From contig JANTQF010000017.1 in assembly GCA_032988165.1 (NCBI GenBank), forward strand, positions 1 through 64,000: a stretch of DNA of 64,000 nt, written 5' to 3'. Positions 46,070-56,530 of this stretch are shown here, in pieces. The translations under genes were made by a program, and so were the position numbers. Below the pieces are notes generated by a model. That model made no database searches, was not told the origin of the DNA, and saw only the letters and a program-made list of their open reading frames with translations. The DNA is from Emmonsiellopsis sp. PD_33 (taxonomy: Eukaryota > Ascomycota > Eurotiomycetes > Onygenales > Ajellomycetaceae). Numbering within the stretch: the first letter of the stretch is position 1; every line of letters begins with the position of its first letter.

Positions 46070-49000
46070 CAGATAAGCTGAGTGGGTATGTGTCCTTACT
46101 CAGCTTATTCTTCCTTATATGTGTAGCTTATCAAACATGTCATCTATGCACTTATAGTCCTTCAGACCCACTAGATATATTTTCACTGTCTTAGATAGTA
46201 TTATATTCTTTTTGAGAGGGACATACATCTATTCATCCTATAGAATATTCATAAACCTACCATGATCTGTAAATATATCTTTAAATTCTATAATCAGGTT
46301 TGTGAATATTCTCTTTATCTTTTCATCCTCATGATATATTGTAACACTATTAAGTAGTATGGTCTTATTCTATTCATTTTAGATAACCTTTAGTTGACTA
46401 TTCCTTCATGAAGGTTTCATAATCACTAGTGTTATAGCCTCATCTACAACATGATATTCATTAGTAAATTCTAGCTCTTATAGGGATCTCAGTCTTATAC
46501 ATCTTGCTAGTTTCACTGGTCTATCTGTGTTATTTCTCACTTGCATGAATAGCAGTGTGTGGTTGAGTACATAAACATGAAATATAAGCTATATGTTTAA
46601 TAGCTCAAATAGATAATCCCTATCATCTAGCAGAGTCTCCTTATTATAAATATAAATTGAAATCTTTATCTCTACTCTCAGTAGTATAGTTACTCCAGCA
46701 GCTGTATACAATGAACAGCAATTCTGATGATTTAGCTTTGAAGCTAATATAAGCTTAATAGTAGCTTCTTAGCATCTCATGAGCTAAGTAACTTTATTAG
46801 GGAAGTCCAAGATGATTCCTTCTGACTCAAGATTATCAACTCTTAATAATAGTTTAGCTCATAGGTTGTCAATAATGTGCATCTCAATGAATAGATGTGC
46901 AATGATGGACTTTCCATCTAAGAGTATCACAGATAGATGTAAAGGGATGATGACTATCTCTAATGATATAGATCCTTTATTAATTTCCCAGACTGTGACT
47001 AGTTTTGACTGAATTATCTTAACATTCAGGTCTTAATTCAGAAGCCATTCCCTATCTATTAAAGTCATAATGCAGCCTGAATTTAGATATATATCATTCC
47101 CCTTATTTAGTTTCTCCATGAACACTTTTGCCATCACATAGTGCTAAAAGTAGAATGAGAGGCCATCTGGTAAGTATACTTGTAGGCATTTTAATGATAT
47201 AACTAGTAGAGAAGTATCAACATGCTAGACTACTAGCTCATTATCCTCTTTGTGGTATTCAGCAATGTGATCATGCAGTTGATTGTTCAAAATAAAGATA
47301 GCATCATAATTATGATAGTTATAGGCATCATAATCATCATTAAAGTCTAAGTATTCTTCAGCTTCATTGGAATGTTCATTATCATGATCATTATCTTAAC
47401 AGCTATCATATTAGTTATCATACTAAGTATTACAGTCATCTTCATTTTTTGTTTTATCTGCCCAGTTAACTCTCACTTCTTTATGATAATCCTCATACTG
47501 ATGGTTATCATATCAATATGGAGGTGTAGAGTTTTTATAACAAGATCAATAATTATTATTATAATTGTTATCACAGTTGTTATTTTAATAGTTATTATTA
47601 TTATAGTCTCCCTCATACTTGCAGTTCTGGTTGTAGGATCAGTGTGGTATATCCAGTAATTTATAGTTGGAATTTCCATTATTCATGCAATTATTCTGCT
47701 AGTTGTAAGCATTGTTCTTCTGGCAATCATCTAGGCCATTCTGGGTTCTCAGCTGGTAGCCATAATAAGGTTATGTATTTCTTGGATAATTATTATACTC
47801 ATAATACTATAATTAGTATTTATCCTCTTAGTTGGCTGACTTCTTTACTAGCTGAGCAATAAACTTCTTAATGATAGTTTCAAGATCAGGTTCATCAATC
47901 ATAAGATATAAGAGTAGATCAAGATACTTCCAAATGTGAAGCACAAGAATGTCCTTATTATTAGAATATTTATAATACTTTGTAGCATGTACTAATTCTG
48001 CAGCAAAAGTAGCTACAGACTTTTCATTCCTCATATTCTGTATGATATAGAACATTTTCTCAAATTTTACCAGAAACTTACTTAAGGGCATGTAGAAATA
48101 TATTTCTAACATCTTACATATCTGAGTTGCACTGTCCAGATGATTCAACAGGCTGTAGTGAGTAATATTACTGATTTCTGAGATCTACTAGATGTTGGTA
48201 GCTCCATAGAAATAGATTAGTAGATTCTGTTTTATGATCATAGCATTCTGAGATTAAGCTACTACTTGTACTCAGGCCATGAAGCTAAATATATTGTAGT
48301 AGTAAGTCTTACCATTCTTATTCTATATATTGTTCATGCCTGTGAAGTCTGATTAGAATATATTAATATCAGTAATCTTCCATAAAGTATTCTCAGTGTA
48401 TGGAATGTAATCAGTAGAGTTTCTGTTAGTATCCTAACTCTACTACATTACTACTGAATTAGGGTTACAAACTGAGATTCTCAGTAGGTTCAGATCCAGT
48501 GTTAGCTGGCAGCTATTAGAGTTCAGAGTTGGCTGGTAACTATTAGGGTTAGAGTCATTATTCTAATTGTTAACATCTAACTCATATAGAGTCTCTTTGA
48601 TCATTTAGATAATGATGCATATTTACCTAGCAGAGAGTTCATTATCATTCTATATAGTTAGAGGGATCAAGCTATTAGAGGTCAGAGCATCTACATTCTC
48701 ATTGACCATGTTTAACAGTTGATGAGGAGGACTGATTAAGTGTCTTCTTGAAGGATGTACTGAGATCAAATTCTGAGTAATATTAGGCTGGTCTGACCAG
48801 TAGATGTGTTGTAGTATTTGTAAACTGATTCACTAAGATAGCTGTATTTAGTCATGTAAGTAATCTAAAAACCTTGTCATTACTAATAATATAGTTGACT
48901 CAGAATGTTAACATCATAGATTCTCTATGATGTCTTTATTATTACTAGTTGAGTCAACTGTGGCTGAAGTCATAGCAGTGCAGTTGGAAAAGAAAGAAGA

Positions 49001-49560
49001 AGATAGGAGAGAAATGAAGAGAATTTCAGTTTATTTTAATCACTCTAAGTTAGTAATAGTAGCTGTAGATAACTCAGTATCCTCTGTCAGCAGTCAAGAT
49101 GGTTTATTACTCAATGAGGTAGTTAATCTCAGTTATTAAATTGTCAGGAAGTAGGTATTAGATAGATATGATATATTTACTACTTATCTTAATATGATTC
49201 TTTCTAGTCCTTCCTCAGTAGCTTCCATATTAACTGATGATTCCTATTTAGATCATCTATTTATTGTTATTTCTTCAGTTAATGATAAGACTGAGGAAGC
49301 TTTAGAGAATTCAGCAGCATTAAATGTAGGTGTCTGAGATGCATGAGATTCAATATAAACTTTATAGCTTGAGTTCTTCAGTAGGTATTTCATATCTTTC
49401 ATGAATCTTCTAATGTCACTTCTGAAAGCTACTTTGTTTATTACTCAGTCTGCTGAATATTTCAGCTGTTCTGTAGTTGAACTCTCCTCTATAATTATAA
49501 TACTGAAGCTTCACATCCTAACTTGATCTTCTAGTAGAGTATTTAACTTGAGAGGAGGCT
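46070..49560 (-). pseudogene. Element D gag-pol relic, part 1: Gag, protease, N-terminal RT
   Basis: Minus-strand gag spans roughly 49560-47300. It includes a capsid-type stretch (KFLVKFEKMFYIIQNMRNEK and VATFAAELVHATKYYKYSNN, 48148-47828) and then an Asn/Asp/Tyr-rich tail at 47300-47700. The protease active site lies at about 47050-47095 and now reads LNSGCIMTLIDREWLL, the Asp of D-S-G being mutated to Asn. The frame proceeds into the N-terminal half of RT up to 46070, where element C interrupts it. Frame stops are numerous. Confidence 0.75.
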
Positions 49561-49677
49561 TCAGACAATCTATATTTATAGTGATGTATTCAGCTATTAG
49601 CTTGACTTACATGCTGATAAGGAAAACATAAGCACCTTTATTAGCAATATAAGTAATTAATTGGTGAATAGAGTAAA

Positions 49678-49931
49678 TGTGAAGGGCTACACTCTTATAC
49701 CTTATATCTATAGCTTGCCTGAACTTCACCTGATCTCCAACTGTCTGATCAGATGCCTCTAACCAGGCCTTCATATGAATGTTTATTTGCTCTGACCTCA
49801 CATAATTTCCTTCTATTTATATTGCATGATCTTACAATTTCTTTTCCTTTTTCCTTCCTTTCTCTAGTAATTACAATCTTGATTCTAGTGTATAGCTCAC
49901 ACAATCTGCTTATCAGAGTGTGCCTGTTACA
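49678..49931 (+). repeat. 5' LTR of element B
   Basis: 254 bp, aligned without gaps to the LTRs of element A. Confidence 0.92.
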
Positions 49932-50228
49932 TTTTGTAATTACTCACTTGATCTCTTCTTAGAGATCCTTATTATATTCACCCTCTAAATGTGATTTACA
50001 TGTATAGCAGATTCTTCTAAATACAACCTGTGCATACAGCAAACTCTTCCAAAATCTGAAATACAACTCACTCAGCTCAGCTCTACCAGATAATATATCA
50101 GTGAAAGGCCCCAAAGCCCTAACAGTCCATATTAATATCTCATGAGATTTTCCTCTGAACTTTCTGAATCCTCTGAACTTCCTGAATCCTCTGAACTCTT
50201 TAAATCTGAATAATCTTTTGAATTCATT

Positions 50229-51346
50229 ATGAATATGAACCCTCCACATGAAAATAGCACTCCTTCTCAGGGCCTTGATGCTGAATTCTGAAACTTCATC
50301 TAACAACTCACAAACAAGATTAACCTCATTGCCAAATAAAATTGTATGCTCATATCAACTTTAGCTCCTATTCTGACTCCTGCTCACCTGACTACTTCTT
50401 TTGAGAACTTCCTGAGACACCCAAAAGAAAGACTTGCTACCCTTGAGAAATTTATGGGCAAATAAGTCTCTGAATACCCTGCCTGGCACCTCAGTGTAGA
50501 GGCCAAAATCACTTTGAACAGTCTTATGATTAGATCTCTCACTGATCAGGCCTGATACATCTATATCTGACTCTCTGGCACTGCTATTACCTGATTCCAT
50601 TCTTAAATAAAGGTTAATGCTAAACTCATTCCTATAATCTCTAATATCATTCTTAACCAGCTTGACATCCTTTTCTCCAACCCTTTAGTAGCCCAGAAGA
50701 CTCTAATCTGGTTACACAGTATTCACCAGAAAACTGATCTACTCTCTATCTTTCTTCTGAGATTCAATTAGAAGATTCTGGAAGCCAGCAGCTAACTGTA
50801 GGATGACACTGTCAAGAAGGCCCTACTCAAAAAGGTCATTAAGTTTGAACTCCTATAGTAGACTGTTATCTCTGTTGAACCCCCCATGTACCTTAAATAT
50901 TATATGAAGCTTCATAGTATAGAGAATAATCTGTTCAAGATTAAGGCCATTCAGGGCTGAATCTATGGTAGTACTCCTACTACCTCTAGAGAGGCCTTCC
51001 TCAAGACCTCTCTACTAAAGGATCTAAATGCTATGAACTGGATGCCTACAGGGCCTACTCACATGAATGCATTTCACATTCTAAATATAATCACTACTAC
51101 TATTATTAACCACTGCATCTAAGGTGTCTCCATTAACTGCAACAAATCTGGGCACAGAGCTGCTAACTGCCACAGAACCCATATTCCCCCAAAACTGCCT
51201 GTATGATCCATAAATGTACAAACTAAGCCTAAAGAGGAGGAAGACTTTGAAGATGCTAAGTCAGACTTGAGAAAAGACTAGCTTCTATGTAAAATTGCAA
51301 GTAAAAGCTCCCAGAGTTAGATAGGAAGATCTTTAAGAAGAAAATG
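50229..51346 (+). pseudogene. Element B gag relic
   Basis: Starts at the ATG collinear with that of A. It shows the same helical region (RHPKERLATLEKFMGK equivalent) and a zinc-knuckle remnant near 51130-51180 (NCNKSGHRAANCH type). This retains C, H and C and more of the ancestral pattern than A does. Broken by stops. Confidence 0.8.
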
Positions 51347-54300
51347 ACTATTCTAGTGATCCTTGTACCTACTATAGTTAATTATTCTTTTAATATGAAT
51401 GCTATGATGGACAGTAGTTGCTGTTACTATTCAATAATTCACCTTTACATGGTTAACTGTTATAACCTCCCATATATCCTGATTAACTTCTGAAAGATTG
51501 AAGGTGTCAATGGTGACACAGGCAGCTTTATATAAAATATGATGAAGCTCAATATTGATATTAGCAGATTTCTCTGAGAAAATGCTTATGCATATAAGAT
51601 TGAGAATCTTCTATATAACTTCATGCTAGACTTATTATGGCTATCTGAACATCAAATCCTCATCAATGCTTATAATTAATGTGTTATATTCTCTGGAGGC
51701 ATCTACATCTCTGAAAAAAATATTCATAAGATCACTAACCTTCACTAAATCTCTACCAACACCTATGACCTCCTCTGAAGCCACAATTAGAAATTTAAGT
51801 TCTAACCTCCTGTTGAAATCTTTACTGCTAGCATGGCTGATATAGAGAAGGCTCTCTCATAACTCTCTAAGAAGCTGAAGACTGACTCTACAATAATTCT
51901 CCCTCTATACTACTATAAATTCCTCAATATTTTTGATTATAAGGCTGCTGAGAAGCTCCTACCATTTCACAGTATATATGATCATCATATTAAATTTAAG
52001 AAGATAGATGGTAAAGATCCTCAGCTGCCCTGAGGACCACTATACAATATGTTGCATAATAAACTGTTTGTGCTCTGCAAGACCCTTAATGACCTTCTAG
52101 ATAAGAGTTTCATCTGAGTTAGTAATTTGCCTGCAGGCACACCTGTGCTCTTTGTGAAGAAGTCAGGTGAAGGCCTTTAATTCTATGTCAACTATTAGGG
52201 CCTCAACTATCTCACCCAAAAAGATTGATACCCACTACTGTTAATCAATAAGACTCTTAAATAGATTGGCCAAGCCAAGTAGTTCACAAAGCTGGATGTC
52301 ATTTCCACATTCTATAAGATCTAAATTGCAGAAGGAAATGAATGGCTAACCACTTTTTACATGAGATATAATTTATTTAAATAGATAGTTACCTCTTTTA
52401 GCCTCATAAACACTCTGAGCACCTTCCAGAAATACATCAACTGGGCCTTATGAGACTATTTAGATGAATTTACTTCTATCTATCTTGATGACATCCTCAT
52501 CTTCACTAATAAATCTCACAAGTAGCATTAAGAGTATGTCTAAAAAGTCCTCACCTGCCTCTACAAATATAGTCTCCCAATTGACATTAATAAATCTACC
52601 TTTAAAGTTCAAGAGACAACCTACCTTGACTTCATCATAGAGGTAGGGAAGGGAGTCCATATGGACCTCAAGAAGATCACTGCTATCCTCAAATAGGAGG
52701 CCTCTATGACCATAAAAGACATGCAAGGCTTCCTAGGATTTGCAAATTTCTACTGATACTTCATTTGGGATTTTTCTGACATCATCTGACTACTGACTGA
52801 CCTCACACATAAAGACCAGTAATTTTTATGATCTAAGGAGGCAGACAAGATATTTACACATCTTAAATAAATGTTTGTCTCTACTCTAATACTCATTACA
52901 TTTAACTTTAACTGCCTGATGGTGATTGAAACAGACTCTTCTAGTTATATTACAGGCAGTACTCTCATATAATAGGATGATGAAGACATCCTGTGACTCT
53001 ATACATTCATATCTAAGAAGCTCAGCTCTGCTGAAGCTAACTATGAGATTTATGACAAGAAACTCCTTATTATTATCTGATGTCTAGAAGAATGGAACTT
53101 TAAATTTCATAGTATGAAAGACTTTAAAATCATCACAGATCATAAGAATCTCTGATATTTCATAATAACCTGTAAACTCTCTAAATACTAAATGCACTGA
53201 GCTGAATTTCTCAGTTACTTTCATTTCATAATTCATTATTATCCTGATACAGAGAACTTCATGACTGACACTTTCTCCCAACATGAACAGGATATGCCTT
53301 CTAAAGACTCCAATGCTTACTAGGTAAATTATAAACAGAAACTACTAGATCTATAGATTCTTAAAGAATCTAAAGTAACACTACATGGAGTAATATATAT
53401 CTTATTTATTACCCTGCTAATTGTAACTGCCTCATCCTCACTCTAGGAACTCTAAGATACTGCTGCCATCTCCAATAAATGCCTTCAAATAATGACTCAG
53501 ATCATCTGAGATAAAGCTCACTATTTTCTGCCTGAACTCCAAGCCTGTGTTGACATTACTAAATGCTCTGTAGACTCTAACTCCCAACTATACTTCTAGG
53601 GGAGGTGGTAGGTTTCTGATTTAGAACTGTTATACATCTAAATCATGCAAGAAACTCATGATTCTCTGATGACTAACTACCTAAGCTATAAAGTACTCTA
53701 CTAAATTTTATTCTGAGATTTCTACTAGCCTGATATGTCTCAGAGCATCTAATAGTTTACTTAGAACTACAACATCTACTAATCTATCATCACCTGGTAG
53801 AACTACTATCAAGGTCTGCTTAAATCTCTTCTGATCCCTAAATGTGTCTGGTACAATATTATCATTGATTTTACAATAGACCTCCTCATGAGTGACAGCT
53901 ATAAAAATATTCTTATCATTGTTGACTATCTCAGTAAAGGTATTATCCTCAAACCCTGTGTGAAGATAGACACACCCACAGTAGCTAAAGCCTTCCTCTA
54001 AAGTCTGTTTTATTGCCAGTATGATCTACCCCATACAATTATCTTAAACTATAGAACCCAGTTTATTAGAGCTATCTGAAGCTAAATCTATCAGCTTCTC
54101 AAGATCTCCTAGTACCTCTTGACTGCCTATCACCCTGAAACTAATAGTAGCACTAAATATATAATTCAGATAACTAAAAATTACCTCTAAAAGTTCTATT
54201 TATATACTCAGGATGACTGAAATGAACTCCTCCTGCATGCTAAACTTGCAATTAATAGCTATAATACTGTTAGCACTGATGTTAGCCTGTTTTTCCTCTC

Positions 54301-54946
54301 ACACAGTTACAATCTTGAAGTCCTTAATCTCATTAAATCACCTAAATCTTCCACTTCACTCTACAGTTCAATCCAAATTGTGGACATCATCATCTTAAAA
54401 CTTCAGTAAGCTTATGAGTGGGCTGAATCCTCCATGGCTAGTGCCCAGTAAAATTAATAGAACTATATGAATGCCCACTAAAATCCCATTAAATACTACA
54501 AGATAGATGATAAGATCTAGCTAGATCTTTAAAACATCATAATTAATCATCTATCTCACACACTTGACTATTAATATATCAAGTACACTATTATTGAAGT
54601 TCTGAGAAGTCATAACTATCATCTTGACATGCCACTTAGAATCCACAACATATTTCATATGAATCTGCTCTATAAAGCCTCTATTAACTCATTCCTCTCA
54701 CAAGAGATTACTGACTGACATTCACCTGACATCATCAGAAAAGATAATAAGGTAGAATATGAGATTAAAGCCATCCTTAACTACTACTGCCACAGATAAG
54801 GATTCTAGTATCTAGTAAAGTAGCTTGAATATAAAGCTTCTTCATGAGAACTGACCTCTACCCTGCAAGATACTGCTGTACTCACCCACTATAAAGAGCT
54901 ATATCTATCTAATAAGACTCTGCCTGCATCACTTCATGTCTGATTT
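51344..54946 (+). pseudogene. Element B pol relic with chromodomain
   Basis: Same domain order as A. The protease active site still has the Asp codon (D-S-S near 51398) and the RT box remains YLDD at 52481-52492, so B keeps catalytic residues that A has lost. RNase H, integrase and chromodomain (about 54745-54925) follow with many stops. Confidence 0.86.
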
Positions 54947-54992
54947 TCTGGGACCTCCCACCTGCCCTTTAAATCTAAATAAGGGAGGATAA

Positions 54993-55246
54993 TATGAAGG
55001 GCTACACTCTTATACCCTATATCTATAGCTCATCTGAACTTTACCTGATCTCTGACTGCCTGATTGAATGCCTCTGACCAGGTCTTCATATAAATGTTTA
55101 TCCACTCTGACCTCACATAATTCCCTTCTATTTATATCACACAATTTTATAATTCCTTTTCCTTTTTCCTTCCTTTCTCTAGCAATTACAATCTTGATTC
55201 TAGTGTATAGCTTGTATGATCCACTTATCAGAGCATGCCCATTATA
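54993..55246 (+). repeat. 3' LTR of element B
   Basis: 254 bp, start and end dinucleotides altered by transitions (TG to TA type), preceded by the purine stretch AATAAGGGAGGATAA. Confidence 0.9.
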
Positions 55247-55385
55247 GTAGATGACTTCAATAGTTAGTTCCATGAACATTCTAGTGGTCTATCATCAGTA
55301 AAGAGGGAGTTAGCTCAGTAAAAACTCACAGATAAGAATCATAGCTCTTCAGTTAACTCATCAAACTTGCAGACATGCTACTATT

Positions 55386-55543
55386 TACTATAATAATATA
55401 GAAAATCATGAAAATAATGTCAAATAAGTTTGATTCTTCTAGGATTATGAAAGATCTATAGCTGACATAAGGTCAGTTTGCTCTGCTTACTAACTAGCTA
55501 TGATAGTAGAAGGAAGAAATGTGGTAGCTGTATGTATGTAGCA
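55386..55543 (-). repeat. 5' LTR of element D
   Basis: 158 bp, paired with 32431-32588. It is more heavily mutated than the other LTR, including CpA to TpA type changes, and is followed by the TTATC target duplication. Confidence 0.87.
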
Positions 55544-55548
55544 TTATC

Positions 55549-55965
55549 AGTTAGAGGAGCAATAGATAATAATAAATGAAAAGAGAGAAGAATGTAATTA
55601 GGCTCTTCTTTAGATGTTTAAGAAAAAGAAAAGAGAAGAGAAGAGAGTAAAGATGAGGTATTTTATTTTGTGTGGTGAGTAATAATATATAAGGTAGTAA
55701 ATAAATTATTTAGTAATAAAATCAGGGCTTAGAGTAACCCTAATTTGAAATACAAAACACTGAATATTATAATTATATAATTTAAATACTAATCTTACAT
55801 TTAAATTTACTTATATATATTATTTAAAAGTGAGGTTGAGAAGATCTATACTGCTAGATAATGAATATATAGAAAAAAGAAGTAGATTTAGGGGCATTAG
55901 AGTGAGATTAATGATTTAACTTCTATAGCTCTATTAATTACTATATAGCTCCATTAACTACTCTA
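55549..55965. other. AT-rich decayed sequence right of element D
   Basis: CpG-free, purine-rich at 55570-55660, no recognisable coding relic. Confidence 0.3.
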
Positions 55966-56132
55966 TATAACTGTCAACTAATTCTCTGATGGTTTTATCA
56001 GGATAATGATAATTTACTAACTACAGTTAGGATCTATCCAATGTTTAACTAAAATCTACATTTTATATGACTTGATGGTCAACTGACTGTTTAATTAGAA
56101 GTTGACAGTTAGTTGATGGTTGGTTGATGGTG
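55966..56132. repeat. MITE-like inverted-repeat element at the right border of the AT-rich block
   Basis: The left end (AACTGTCAACTAATTCTCTG at about 55969-55988) and right end (GAAGTTGACAGTTAGTTGAT at about 56098-56117) are inverted partners. The left end also matches, in the same orientation, the left element at 19169 onward (ACTGTCAACT...CTCTGATGGTTTT). CpG dinucleotides reappear about 100 bp to the right. Confidence 0.55.
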
Positions 56133-56530
56133 GGCCCAACTTAGACCACAGATTAACTGTAAATCCAGCATTTAAAATTGCCACCAGATTCCAGTATGGG
56201 TTCTTGCTCTCAGCTCAGGTGCACAGCTTCATGTGAGCCGCAGCAGGACCGTCCAGCGCTGGTTGCCCTCGCAGCGATCCCCGTGCTGTGAGTGGTTGGT
56301 CACGAGCAGCAAGCATGGCGCGTAACTAAATACTCGAGACAGCGCCAGCCTTACGGGCTCGAGCTCCCAACGTCACAGCCTTCCCGCCAGTCTTCGTTTT
56401 GATATATATGCTCGCATGCCCGGCGTGTCTGGTTCTCCTTCGCCATTGCCATGCATGCTGCCGAATGCCTGAACATATATCTTTTTTAATCCATTAGTAC
56501 ATAGCAAGTCAGCCAGCCAGCTAGCCAGCC
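56133..56530. promoter_or_regulatory. Promoter region of the CorA-like gene
   Basis: The first CpG after the block is at about 56239. The rest is GC-balanced and contains no gene. The short CAGCCAGC-type repeat just before the ATG (56511-56530) lies in the leader. Confidence 0.45.

Larger units (their letters stand above)
49678..55246 (+). mobile_element. Ty3/gypsy chromovirus B, complete, nested in D
   Basis: 5,569 bp, collinear with A at a constant offset of 26,056 bases; I find no net indel at any anchor checked (gag ATG, hairpin, RT box, chromodomain, LTR ends). The 254-bp LTRs are 49678-49931 and 54993-55246. The 3' LTR now starts TATGAAGG and ends TTATA, both explained by transitions. 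Flanks are GTAAA on the left and GTAGA on the right, a target duplication with one G/A transition. It lies in the 5' leader side of element D, in opposite orientation. Confidence 0.9.
32431..55543 (-). mobile_element. Ty3/gypsy chromovirus D, split by nested elements C and B
   Basis: Two 158-bp direct repeats (32431-32588 and 55386-55543) are flanked on the outside by identical 5-bp sequences TTATC (32426-32430 and 55544-55548), so they are the LTRs of a single element. Each LTR ends in TGCTA...TAGCA or its mutated form. Between them, minus-strand gag, protease, RT, RNase H, integrase and chromodomain relics occur in the right order once element C (38347-46064) and element B (49678-55246) are removed. 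Net length is then about 9.8 kb. An additional reading frame of about 730 codons follows the chromodomain. The LTR differences are transitions in CpG and CpA/TpG context. Confidence 0.85.

Noticed and set aside
47372..47659. A very hydrophobic + strand frame resembling a multi-span membrane protein
   Set aside because: It is antisense to the Asn/Asp/Tyr-rich tail of element D Gag; antisense AAT/GAT codons give Ile/Met/Val and mimic membrane segments.
19105..56238. The 37-kb block considered as a Starship giant element
   Set aside because: I see no DUF3435-type tyrosine recombinase captain at either edge and no cargo genes; the content is nested retroelements. The flanking inverted repeats keep the composite idea open only weakly.
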